Below, piece after piece: positions 21,100 through 34,100 of a stretch of 64,000 nt of DNA. The notes under the pieces were generated by a model. It ran no database searches. It had not been told where the DNA came from and worked only from the letters and a program-made list of their open reading frames with translations. This stretch comes from Cryptomeria japonica (taxonomy: Eukaryota; Streptophyta; Pinopsida; Cupressales; Cupressaceae), in contig NC_081415.1 in assembly GCF_030272615.1 (NCBI RefSeq), positions 624,465,740-624,529,739 on the forward strand. The letters are read 5' to 3'. Numbering within the stretch: position 1 is the first letter of the stretch; every line of letters begins with the position of its first letter. Made by a program: the position numbers and the translations under genes.

Positions 21100-24000
21100 A
21101 TGAGGTCGTTATGGGTTGTATGGTGTCCTAGGGGGTAATATGGTGTCCTATGGGGTCATAGGACACCATATGACCCCTTAGGTGTTGTTAGGGATCATAT
21201 TGTGTCTTAACAGGTCATATGGTATGTTATGACCCCTTAAGACACCATATGACCGCTTAGGACACCATACAACCCATAATGACACCATATGGTGTCCTAA
21301 GGGGTCATATAGTGTCCTAATGGGTCATAGGACACCATATGATCCCTTAGGACACAATGTGAACCCTAACGACACATAAGGGGTTATATGGTGTCCTAAG
21401 GGGTCATAGGACACTATATGACCCATTGCGACACCATATGACCCCTTAGGACACCATATGATCCATAACAACACTATATGGTATTCTAAAGGGTAACATG
21501 GTGTCCTAAGGAGTCATATTGTGTCCTATGACCCCTTAGGACACAATATAGGGTTTTTATGGGTCGTATGGTGTCCTAAGGGGTCATATGGTGTCCTATG
21601 GGGTCATAGGACACCATATGACCCCTTAGGTGTCGTTGGGGATCATATTGTGTCTTAACAAGTCATATGGTGTGTTATGACCCCATAAGACACCATATGA
21701 CCCCTTAGGACACCATACGACAAATAATGACACCACATGGTGTCTTAAGGGGCCATATAGTGTCCTAAGGGGTCATATAGTGTAATAAGGGGTCATAGCA
21801 CACTATATGACCCCTTAGGACACAATGTGAACCCTAACAACATGTAAAGGGTTATATGGTATCCTAAGCGGTCATATGACACTATATGACCCAATAGGAC
21901 ACTATATGACCCCTTAGGGCAACATACGACCCATAACGACACTATATGGTGTTCTAAGGGATCACATGGTTTCATAAGGGGTCATATGGTGTCCTATGAC
22001 CCCTTAGGGCATCATATGACCCCTTAGGACACAATATGGTGTCGTTATGGGTCTTATGATGTCCTAAGGGGTCATATGGTGTCCTATGGGGTCATAGGAC
22101 ACCATATGACACCTTAGGGGTTTCTAGGCATAATATTGTGTCTTAACAAGTCATATGGTGTGTTATGACTCCTTAAGACACCTTATGACCCCTTAGGATA
22201 GCATACGACCCATAATCACACCATATAGTGTCCTAAGGGGTCATAGGACACTATATGATCCCTTAGGACACAATGCGAACCCTAACGACATGTAAGGGGT
22301 TATATGGTGTCCTAAGGGGTCATAAGACATTATATGACCCATTGAGGACACCATATGACCCCTTAGGACACCATATGACCCATAACGACACTATATGGTG
22401 TTCTAAGGGGCGACATGGTGTCCTAAGAGGTCATCTGGTGTCCTATGACCCCTTAGAACACCACATGACCCCTTAGGACACAATATGGGGCTGTTAAGGG
22501 TCATAGTATCATCAGAGGTCATATTGTGTGCTATGACCCCTTAGAACACCATATGACCCATTAGAGCACAATATGGTTTTGTTATGGGTTGTATGGTGTC
22601 CTAAGGGGCCATATGGTGCCTTATGGGATCATAGGACACCATATGACCCCTTAGGTGTTGTTAGGTATCATATTGTGTCTTAACGGGTCATATGGTGTGT
22701 TATGACCCCTTAGGACACCTTATGTTGTCAGTATGGGTCATATGGTGTCCTACAGGATTATAAGACACCTAATGACTGCTTAGGACACCATACAATCCAT
22801 AATCATACCATAAGGTATCCTAAAGGGTCATATAGTGTCCTATGGGGTCATAGGACACCAAATGGCCCCTTAGGACACAATGTGAACCCTAACAACATGT
22901 AACGGGTTATATCATATCCTAAGGGGTCATAGGACACTATATGACCCATTAGGACACCATATGACCTCTTAGGATGCCATATAACCCATAACGACTCTAT
23001 ATGGTGTTCTAAGGGGTCACATGGCATCCTAAGGGGTCATCTAGTGTCCTATGACCCCTTAGGACACCGTATGACCCCTTAGGATACAATATGGGGTTGT
23101 TAAGGGTCATAGTGTCGTCAGGGGTCATATTGTTTCCTATGACCCCTTAGGACACCATTTGAACCCTTAGAACACAATATAGTTTTTTTATGGGTTGTTT
23201 GGTGTCCTAAGGGGCCATATGGTGTCTTAGGGGGTCATAGGACACCATATGACCCCTTATATATCGTTAGGGATCATATTATGTTTTAACGAGTCATATG
23301 GTGTGTTATGATCCCTTAAGACATAATATGACCCCTTAGGACACCTTATGTTGCCATTATGGGTCATATGGTGTCCTAAGGGGTCATATGGTGTGCTATG
23401 GGATCATAAGACACCTAATGACTACTTAGGATACCATACAACCCATAATAACACCATATGGTGTCCTAAGGAGTCACATAGTGTCCTAACGGGTCATATG
23501 ACACCATATGACCCCTTAGGACACAATATGAACCCTAACAACACGTAAGGGGTTATATGGTGTCCTAAGGGTTCATATGACACTACCTGACCCATTAGGA
23601 CACCATATGACCCATGAGGACACCATATTACCCATAACGATACTATATGGTGTTCTAAGGGGTCACATGGTGTCCTAAGGGGTCATCTGATATCCTATGA
23701 CACCCTAGAACATCATATGACCCCTTAGGACATAATATGGGGTTGATAAGGGTCATAGTATCGTTAGGGGTCATATTGTGTGGTATGACCCCTTAGAACA
23801 CCATATGACCCCTTAGAACACAATATGGTTTTGTTATGGGTTGTATGGTGTCCTAAGGGGTCATATGGTGCCTTATGGGATCATAGGACACCATATGACC
23901 CCTTATATGTCATTAGGGATCATATTGTGTCTTTACTGGTCATATGGTGTGTTATGATCCCTTAAGACACAATATGACCCCTTAGGACACCTTATGTTGT

Positions 24001-27000
24001 CATTATGGGTCATATGGTGTCCTAAGCGGTCATATGGTGTCGTATGGGATCATAAGACACCTAATTACCGCTTAGGATACCATACAACCCATAATGACAC
24101 CAGATGGTGTCCTAAGGGGTCATATAGTGTCCTAAGGGGTCAGAGGACACCATATGGCCCCTTAGGACATAATGTAAACCCTAACAACATGTAAGGGGTT
24201 ATATGGTATCCTAAGGGGTCATAAGACACTATATGACCTGTTAGGACACCATATGACCCCTTCGGATGCCATATAACCCATAACGACACTATATGGTGTT
24301 GTAAGGGGTGATAAGGTGTCCTAAGGTGTCATCTAGCATCCTATGACCATTTAGAACACCATATGACCCCTTAGGACACAATATGGGGTTGTTAAGGTTC
24401 ATAGTGTTTTCAGGGGTTATATTGTGTCCTATGACCCCTTAGGACACCATATGACCCCTTAGAACACAATATGATTTTTTATGGGTTGTATGGTGTACTA
24501 AGGGGTCATATGGTGTCTTATGGGGTCATAGGACACCATATGAACCCTTATGGGTCGTTAGGGATCATATTGTGTCTTATTGGGTCATATGGTGTGTTAT
24601 GACCCCTTAAGACACAATATGACCCCTTAGGACACCTTATGTTGTCATTATGGTCATATGGTGTCCTAAGGGGTCATATGGTGTCCTATGGGATCATAAG
24701 ACACCTAATAACTGCTTAGGACACCATACGACCCATAATGACACCATATGGTGTCCTAAGGGGTCATATAATGTCTTAAGGGATCATAGGACACAATATG
24801 ACCCGCGAGGACATAATGTGAACCCTAACATCACGTAAGGGGTTATATGGTGTCCTAAGGGGTCATATGAAACTATATGACCCATTAGGACACCATATGA
24901 CCCATAACGACACTATATGGAGTTCTAATGGGTCACATGGTGTCCTAAAGGATCTTTTGGTGTCTTATGACCCCTTAGAACAACATATGACCCCTTAGGA
25001 CACAATATGGGGTTGTTAAGGGTCATAGTGTCGTCACGGGTTATATTGTGTGTTATGACCCCTTAGAACACAAAATAGTTTTGTTATGGGTTGTATCGTG
25101 TCCTAAGGGGTCATATGGTGCCTTATGGGATCATAAGACACCATATGACCCCTTAGGTGTCATTAGGGATCATATTGTGTCTTAACGAGTCATATGGTGT
25201 GTTATGACCCCTTAAGACACAATATGACCCCTTAGGACACCTTATGTTGTCATTATGGGTCATATGGTTTCCTAAGGGGTCATATGGTGTCCTATGGGAT
25301 CATAAGACACCTAATAACCGCTTAGGACACCATACAACCCATAATGACACCATATGGTGTCCTAAGGGGTCATATAGTGTCCTAAGGGGTCATAGGATAC
25401 CATATGGCATCTTAGGACACAATGTGAACCCTAACGACACGTAAGGGGTTTTATGGTATCATAAGGGTTCATAGGACACTATATGACCCATTAGGACACC
25501 ATATGACCCCTTAGGGCATCATATAACCCATAAAAACACTATATGGTGTTCTAAGGGGTCACATGGTGTCCTAAGGGGTCATATAGTGTCCTATGACCCC
25601 TTAGGACATCATATGACCCCTTAGGGGGGTTGTTAAGGGTCATAGTGTCGTCAGGGATCATATTGTGTCCTATGACCCCTTAGGACACCATATGACCCCT
25701 TATAACACAATATGGTTTTGTTATGGGTTGTATGGTGTCCTAAGGGGTAATATAATGTCTTATAGGGTCAAAGGACACCCTATGACCCCTTATCTGTCAT
25801 TAAGGATCATATTGTGTCTTAATGGGTCATATGGTGTGTTATGACCCCTTAAGACACAATATGACCGCTTAGGACACCTTATGTTGTCATTATGGGTCAT
25901 ATGGTGTCCTAAGGGGTCATATGGTGTCTTATGGGATCATAAGAGACCTAGTGACCGCTTAGGACACCATATGACCCATAATGACACCATATGGTGTGCT
26001 AAGGTGTCATATAGTGTCCTAAGGGGTCATAGGACATGATATGAACACTTAGGATACAATGTGAACCCTAATGATACATGAGGGCTTATATGGTGTCCTA
26101 AGGGGTCATATGACACTATATGACCTGTTATGACACCATATGACTCCTTAGGACACCATATGACCCATAACGACACTATATGGTGTTGTAAGGGCTGACA
26201 TGGTGTCCTAAGGGGTTATATTGTGTCCTATGACCCCTTAGGACACTATATGACCTGTTAGGACACAATATGGTGTTGTTATGGGTTGTATGGTGTTGTA
26301 AGGGGTCATATGGTGTTGTATGACCCCTTAAGAGTCCATATGACCCCTTAGGACACAATATGGTTCCATTATGGGTCGTATGGTGTCCTAAGGGGTCATA
26401 TAGTGTCCTATGGGGCCATAGGACACCATATGACCCCTTAAGTGTTGTTAGGGATCATATTATGTCTTAACGGGTTATATTGTGTGTTATGACCCCTTAA
26501 GACACCATAAAACCCATAATGACACCATATGGATTCCTAAGGGGTCATAGGACACCATATGACCCCTTAGGACACAATGTGAACCCTAACAACACATAAG
26601 GGGTCATATGGTATCCTAAGAGATCATAGGACACTATATGACCCATTAGGACACCATATAAGCCTTTAGGAAATCATATGACCCATAACGACACTGTATG
26701 GTGTTCTAAGGGGTCACATGGTGTCATAAGGGGTCATATGGTTTCCTATGACTTGTTAGGATGTCATATCACCCCTTAGGACACAATATGGTGTCGTTAC
26801 GGGTCATATGGTATCCTAAGGTGTCAAATGGTGTCCTATGGGGTCATAGGACACCATATGACCCCTTAGGGCACCATATGACCCATAATGACACCATATG
26901 GTGCCCTAAGGGGTCATATAGTGTCCTAAGGGGTCATAGGACACTATATGATCCCTTGGGACACAATGTGAACCCTAATGAGATGTAAGGGGTTATATGG

Positions 27001-27060
27001 TGTCCTAAGGGGTCATAGAACACTATATGACCTGTTAGGATATAGTATGACCCCTTAGGA
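21100..27060. repeat. Satellite array of 20-bp modules, left block
   Basis: The array is built of the 20-base module ACACCATATGACCCCTTAGG and its reverse complement, with single-base variants. Both orientations occur within each larger unit. A landmark (TAGGACACCTTATGTTG) recurs at 22721, 23337, 23983, 24628, 25233 and 25870, giving a higher-order period of 605-646 bases, about 30-32 modules. CATATG and CCTWAGG palindromes recur throughout. Short ORFs repeat the same peptide words in several frames and are not genes. The right edge is the target-site duplication of the chromovirus. Confidence 0.95.
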
Positions 27061-29862
27061 TGTGAGGCCTCACCTCGACTCAGTCTAACATTTTAGTGAT
27101 TTTTATATATTGACTATTATGGATACTTTATTTTGAGGCATTTTGGAATTTAGAACTTATATGATTTTAGGATTTGGATAACATTGGTATATTTTGATGA
27201 TTTACTTATATGCTTTATGAGATAGAACACTACATGATTGTTAGATAAGATGATATTGCGATGATAGATGTCGTTATTGAATTTGCAGGACTTTACTATG
27301 ATAATAGAACAAGGATATATGGTTTAGTTTATGTGAATTAGGAAGAAATTGCTTATGTGAAATTTCTTGATAAAAGATGTATTTAATCTGTTCAGATGTA
27401 AATTGTATGCAAGTGATGATGTGTATTGTTATTCCTTTGAATTATATTATATGTGGATATTTGAAAGTACTAATGTGTAAATTGAGATGCGCAGGAAGTT
27501 ATCCATGTGACCATGGAAATATTACGGAGAACCAAACCTAGACTTATGTATGTTCGTAAGACAGGGGTTGTCTATTTGGAGAGACAACACCCCATTTGTG
27601 TTGTATTTTATTCGTAACAGTATATGCTGCATGTGTGTTAAGTGTTATTTAAATTTATTGTGTAAAATCCACAAGAGACGATTTCATGTGTTAAATTGTA
27701 AAAGTGTTTTAATTGTGTCACTTGACACATGTGTGGATTTAAGTTTAAATGTTTTATTTTTGTCTGTTGGTGGGAAAGTGTTCAACTATAGCTTTTTCAA
27801 TTAATGTAACGTGATGCCATAAATACCTTGCGAAAAGAATCTTTGGAGAGGTCAACATATGTTTGACCCGAAAATAAACTTCAGAGGGGTTTAAAATGGG
27901 TTAAATGAACACCTAGGGGTAGTTTAATAGGGTTTCCTAAAGCCCATAAGGTATACCTAAGGGTTAGGGGTAATTTTAGGAAAGTTTCTACTCCTAATTG
28001 ACCTTTTTGACACTCTTAAATTTGGCTTTTCTGAGTTGTGCGAAAATTGAAATTAGAAGTTTGAACCTAGTTGTAAACTTTCCTATTCGAATGAGAGTTC
28101 TCTTTCTCATTCTGTCTTAGCTTCCTCTTTAGTTTTTAGAAACTTGTGAGAACTGAGAGAATGAGCTTCTTAAGAAAGAATTTGAAAATTTGAGGGTAAT
28201 CACCCACTCTCCATTTTTGGAGACAAGAGAATTTTTGAAAAAGAATAGGATAGATTTGAATAGTAAAATTTGGCTATGGGTAGAAGAAGAAGATCCGTGG
28301 AATTGGGCAGCTCTTCCTCAAATACTATCCTACCTTTGGGTATATTAAGGTTGGTTACATTCTTCTTTAAATGACTTCTATTTGCATGTGTTTTTAAGGT
28401 ATGTTGGTGTAAGAACTCTGTTTTCTTGTATGTCCTTTTTGGGAATTTCATTTGGTATTTTGCATTATGTTTGTATGTGTTTTTGGGAGTTTTTTCAAGA
28501 CCTCTTACTCTTGCGAGAGAGGAGGATCTTGTGGGTGGTAGTAGTGACAACCCTCGAGTGAGAGACTCTCATTTTGAGAGTGATCACAAGGGATTTTTGT
28601 GTGACCCTTGCTGCATGGCCTGTTTGTGCAATGGGGATCATAAGGAGGGATATAAGGCTAGAATGCCTTGGGGGGCATAAGGAATAAGGGGTTGAAATTT
28701 TTGATGTATTTGTTGTGCCATGAGGTGGCTACATATTTTCCATACTTGCAGTTCTCCTCAAGGCATTGGTCCACTACCACCCTTAAAAAGGTCATCACCA
28801 AAGTGTGGTGCAGTGTAGCCTAGTTGGGAGTGTGTTTGAAATCTATGTGTTTTCTATCTTCTATGTGTTTGCATGTTTGTTGTCCGTCTAGGGTTTGGTT
28901 CTCCAAGCTTAGGGGTGGCTACTAGTTAGCCTAGGCTAGGAGGTGAGCACTCCATGGTCATATTTGTGAATTATTGTGTAGGATTGTTGGGAGAAAAGAA
29001 TAGGACAAGTGAAAAGTTGCAGAAGATTATTGTTGCAGAAATCTAATTTCATTTGTATTTATTAGTTTTAAAAGGAGAAATACACCCTCATTCGTTGGAA
29101 TGAGAGGCTAATTGTAAATTCGAAATATAGACAGGAGATTAGTGATTGTATTTAAATAAAGAAACATCTTGTAAACTTTGCAGAATATCTTTAATATTGT
29201 AAAAAGCTAGATATATTCCTATTTCTATTTGAAAAGAATTAGTTTTGAATTGCATGCAATAGTCATTGTAATATGAAAATCAGTTTTATTTAATTTTGTG
29301 TTTTTCTTTCATCTATAAATTTGTCTTCATTTTAAATGTAGAAAATATGAGTTGTAGTTGTTGTTATATTTTAATAAAAATGTCTAGTCAGTTGCTGTAG
29401 AAATTACAGAACCAGTAAATGTATTTATTGCAGAAAAGAATAATGTATTCCTAAATTAGTACTCCCTAAGTTCAGAAATAAAGTTTATTCGATGTGCTAT
29501 GATGAATAGTTTAGTAGGAATTTATTTCATTCTTAGGCATTCAAAAATAAAATAAAATAGAAAAGGCATAAGTTAGATTTGCATGCAAATTGTATATTGA
29601 AAAATAAATTAATTATTTTTGTTCCTTGTAAAAGCAATATAGTAGAATGAATTTTTGAAAATCATTATCCCATCTATATCCTCTTCATCTAAATCAAAAT
29701 ACTAGAGCCTATTTATTTTAATTAGATGCCTCATGGAAATTTATAAATTCATACAAATATAGTATTAAGGCAGTTTGCATGTATATCATTATAACTATGT
29801 TTTAAAAAAATAATTAAAAAAAATAAAAATGTGTGGTATATATATATATAAGAGATGTATAT

Positions 29863-29897
<35 letters not shown>

Positions 29898-30425
29898 TAT
29901 CTATTTAAAAAAAAAAAAATACATAAAAATAAAAATATTTATAACTTAAAAAAAAAAGGGGTTTTTTTTTGTATGGTCGCGGACCCCATTGTTTGTACAC
30001 ACTGTGGTCGGCCTCGCGGCTTCCACTATGTGAACACATAGTGTGGGCCGTGGCTTCCACTGTGTGGTCACATAGTGTGGGCCGCTGCGGCTCCCATTGT
30101 GTGGACACACAGTGTTGGCCGCGGCCACCGACACACAGTGGTGTGGGCCGCTGCGGCTCCCACTATGTGGACACATAGTGGCGCCCCCGTCGCCCCCTTA
30201 AACCTGCAAAAATTACCATGGCCGTCGCTCGATGGGTTTCGGCCCTGCATCAAAGTGTTAACCAAAAAAAATATATATTAAACCCTAGCTCGGGTAGGGC
30301 TAGGGTAATAAATAAATCAAATAAAACGATAACTCATTTAGATTAGGGCCATTTTATAATTGAAAATCTCTAATTAGGGTTTGAAGGGTTTAATTGCTAT
30401 TAAGTTGGGAAATCTTTTATGAAGG

Positions 30426-30462
<37 letters not shown>

Positions 30463-30968
30463 TTGGGTAAGTATTTTTATGTAGATACAAATATTTAAAT
30501 ACCGATATATGATATTTATTAGGAAGTTGGGGAAAATTTAAAGAATAAAGCCTAACCTTATATTTTAAAATTTGTTTAGTATGGTAAATACTTAATTGTG
30601 CCTAATTAATCTAATTAGAGTATTTACTTTTAAGTTTGGATTTAAAAGGGATTAATTTAAGCACCTTTCATTTTGAGGTTCGAATGGATGCTAGAAAAAT
30701 AATTTTTAATTAGCTTTCTAAAGTTGATTAATAGCTACTCGTAATTAATTTTGCCCGTGTAAATTAATTATCTAAACTAAATAACACTTTAATCGATTAT
30801 TTTAATTATTGATTTAAAAATGGATTTTAGACTATATAGTCTTATTGGAGATTAAATTTATCTTCATCTACTTTTTTTAATGAGGTTGATTTAATTAAAC
30901 TATTGACTACGTTTGATGAGAATATTAAAAAAATCATTTCGTTTTTGCCCTAAATTTTGGGCATGACA
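27061..30968 (+). repeat. 5' LTR of chromovirus
   Basis: Length 3908. It contains (TA)n runs at 29837-29892 and about 30429-30457, and a GC-rich minisatellite at 29971-30180 missing from its partner. The ORFs at 27550-27804, 28200-28550 and 28426-28680 reappear in the other LTR simply because the LTRs are copies. Confidence 0.93.
29971..30180. repeat. GC-rich palindromic minisatellite in 5' LTR only
   Basis: Units of about 34-35 bases combine GTGGGCCGCTGCGGCTC with a palindrome such as CACTATGTGGACACATAGTG (30161-30180; also 30024-30043, 30058-30078, 30092-30113). The 3' LTR has a (AG)n run (39953-39978) at the matching place and then resumes at GTGGCGCCCCCGTC. Confidence 0.85.
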
Positions 30969-30971
30969 TTT

Positions 30972-30983
30972 TGGTATCAGAGC
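30972..30983 (+). promoter_or_regulatory. Primer binding site (initiator Met tRNA) of chromovirus
   Basis: TGGTATCAGAGC three bases after the LTR end matches the 3' end complement of plant initiator-Met tRNA, the usual primer for Tekay-type and Copia elements. Confidence 0.92.
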
Positions 30984-31139
30984 AAGGTTTCCACACTAGG
31001 AACCTTACTCCACTTACGTTTCACCTTAGATTATTTAAATTATTTTGTTAAATTGATTTTATCAGACATTTAAATTTAATTGAATTAATATTATTCTAAA
31101 GGAAATTAATTATTTATTTTGCCTTATTTTCCTCTTAGG

Positions 31140-34100
31140 ATGCCTCTGACAATGCGACAAGCTCGTAAGCGCGGACGAGGTCCTAGATGTGTGTGCATAG
31201 ACATGAAGAGGTAGTGAGGGAGGCATCGGTTCTAGAAGAGAACCCAGGAGCACCTCCCGAATAGCCAAATGAACCTAACTAAGACCTCTTAGTAGCAATA
31301 CAGAATCTTATTGGCATAGTTCAGGAAAGGATCCCAACAGAGAACCCTCAGGTTAGAAGTCTTGACTCTAGGAGTCATAGATTTGTTGATAGAGAATGAA
31401 GTAGGAGCCAAGCTCCTATTCCTGTAGAGAGTCAGGGTGGAAATGAGCCAAAGTCTGTGCATATGCCAGGACCACCTTCAGTGGTGGAACTAGTTTATTT
31501 TGAGAGAGCTCGTCGGGATCCAGGGGATCTTATTAGGGAGGTCATGCACCTCCAACCACCATCCTTCAGAGGTTCTACCGACAGGGTAGAGGCCGAGGCA
31601 TGGCTTTTGAGTCTTGAGAGGTGCTTTGCATTGTGTTCTTATGAGAGCAACCTAAAAGCACGTGTCACAGTTCATCTGCTGAGAAGGTCAGCCTCCACTT
31701 GGTGGAGATAGGAAGAGTACAAATGCGGATTAGTTCCTGATACTCTCACTTGGGAGATATTCACAGAGAGGTTCTATGAGAGGTACCTATCAGAACACTT
31801 CAGACAGCGTTGTATAGATGAATTTCATGATCTCCAACAAAAAGGCTTGTCAGTAACCCAATATGAAAACAAATTCTTTGAGTTGTTGGATTATGTAGAT
31901 TATCTAAAGGATGAGAAACTTCTTGTAAACCACTTCATCAGAGGGTTAAATGCCAGTATAGCCAGGCCTGTTAGGATGTCCACTCTAGAGAGCCTTCGGG
32001 TTGCTATGGAGAAGGCACTGATTGCCGAGGAAATTCAGGTCAGACCATAGGACAATAGAGATCGGTTTCAGAACCGAAATCCCACACCTCAGACTTATGG
32101 ATTCCAGAAACCACATTGGAAAGGAAACAACCAAAATTCTCAGGGGTTCTCCAAACCCCCTCCTTCGCAACAGACACCACAGAACCAGAGGCAAAAGCCT
32201 CCACAGTATCAGCAAGGCTCCAAGCCCAAACAGTTGCAGACTCAGGGATAGAGACGTGATCAAAGAGCACAAGGGCAGTACACATAGCTGGCGAGGACTC
32301 AGTAGTCCTCCAGGGGTGGGTACAGCAGATCTAGTAGGATAGGAGGTCAGACTTTCTCTAGGCCTTAGGGCACCCAGTTTCAGGCACAGGGTGCTTGCTT
32401 TACGTGTGGAGCCATGGGGAATATGGCGAGGGATTTCCCTCAGGGTTAGGTGGCAGGGAATCAGTGGATGGCTGCTTCAGAGCTGATAGTTGGTGATATG
32501 GGCAGGTCCCATAGAGTATTCGCAGTGGTTGACAACCACCAGGTTGAGCATCAGGCCACGGTTATCGAATCTACAGGTATGATCAAAGGTAACAATGTAT
32601 CTATTTTGTTGGATTCAGGAGCTACTGACTCCTTTATATCTCCATTGGTTGTGGAGCATTGTGGGCTAGTGGCAACTAGACAGGGTGTCAGTTGGGAAGT
32701 GGAATTAGCTTCAGGGGCTAGAGTGTCAGTGGAATCAGAGGTTAGGGCATGTCAACTGCAGATTGGCAAGACCACCACTTTAGTAGACCTTAGAGTGACT
32801 CCACTTGGATCTTACAGAATCATACTTGGCATGGATTGGCTTTATGCCCACAGAGCCAGGATGGATCGTCGCTTGAAAAAGATCAAGTGTGAGGATGATC
32901 ATGGTTCGCCCATAGTTATTACTGGAATTCAGAGGCCCGTGTCTCTTCGTATGACCTCCGCAATGCAGCTTAAGCGGAGCATGTGAAAGGGATGTCAACT
33001 TTTTGCTATCACTATCAGTGATAGAGGAGAAGAGGAAGAAAAAGAAACATCGCTTGATGACCATCCTATCCTTAAGGGATATTCAGATGTATTTCCTTTA
33101 GAGTTACCTGGAATGCCGCCCCATAGAGAGGTTGATTTTCATATAGACCTAGTACCAGGAGCCGAGCCAATTTCCAGAGCACCTTATAGGATGACCACAA
33201 ATGAGCTAAATGAACTCAAAATACAGCTTGAGGAACTCCTTGAGAAGGGTCATATTCATCCTAGCGTATCCCCTTAGGGTGCACTAGTCATCTTCGTTAA
33301 GAAGAAGGATGGATCTCTTTGATTATGTATGGATTATCGGCAGCTAAATAAAGTAACCATCAAGAACCGATATCCTTTGCCCAAAATTGATGATTTATTC
33401 GACCAGCTTCAGGGTGCCAAAGTCTTTTCCAAAATAGATCTTAAGTTAGGATACCATCAGCTAAGAATAGCGGAGAGTGATATCCACAAGACCGCATTTC
33501 GCACTAGATATGATCACTATGAGTTCACCATAGTCCCATTCGGACTTACGAATGCCCTAGCAATTTTTATGAGCCTCATGAATGGGGTGTTCCTTACATT
33601 TCTAGACCATTTTGTTATTGTGTTTCTCAATGATATACTAATATATTCTCAGAATGAGAAGGAGCATGAGGAGCACCTGAAATAGGTATTGTAGTGTTTG
33701 CGGCATAACTAGTTGTTTGGTAGTTTGTTGAAGTGTGCTTTCTTTCGGTCAGAGGTCAAGTACCTTGGGCATGTTATTTCCGGTGATGGGATCTCAGTTG
33801 AACCATCAAAGATTAGGGCTATTATGAATTGGCTAGCACCAACCAGTGTGACAGAGGTCAGGAGTTTCAAGGGCTTAGCAGGGTATTACCGATGTTTTTT
33901 CGAGGGATTCTCCAGAGTTGCACACCCTATTACTTCTCTTCAGCGTAAAGGGAAGAAATTTGAGTGGATAGAGAAGTGCAAGAAGGCCTTTCAGGAACTC
34001 AAGAAGGCACTTACTAGCGCTCCTATCCTTGTTGTACCAGATCACACAGCTAACTTCATGGTTTGTACAGATGCTTCACTAGAGGGTTTAGGAGTAGTTC

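Noticed and set aside
21793-26988. Several ORFs of 60-75 codons with shared peptide words such as GHRTPYDPLG
   Set aside because: They are translations of the satellite modules in several frames and on both strands, with no start context or conservation beyond the repeat.
28200-28680. ORFs conserved between the two chromovirus LTRs (also 38298-38778)
   Set aside because: Conservation is explained by the LTRs being copies; overlapping ORFs occur on both strands and show no known domain.
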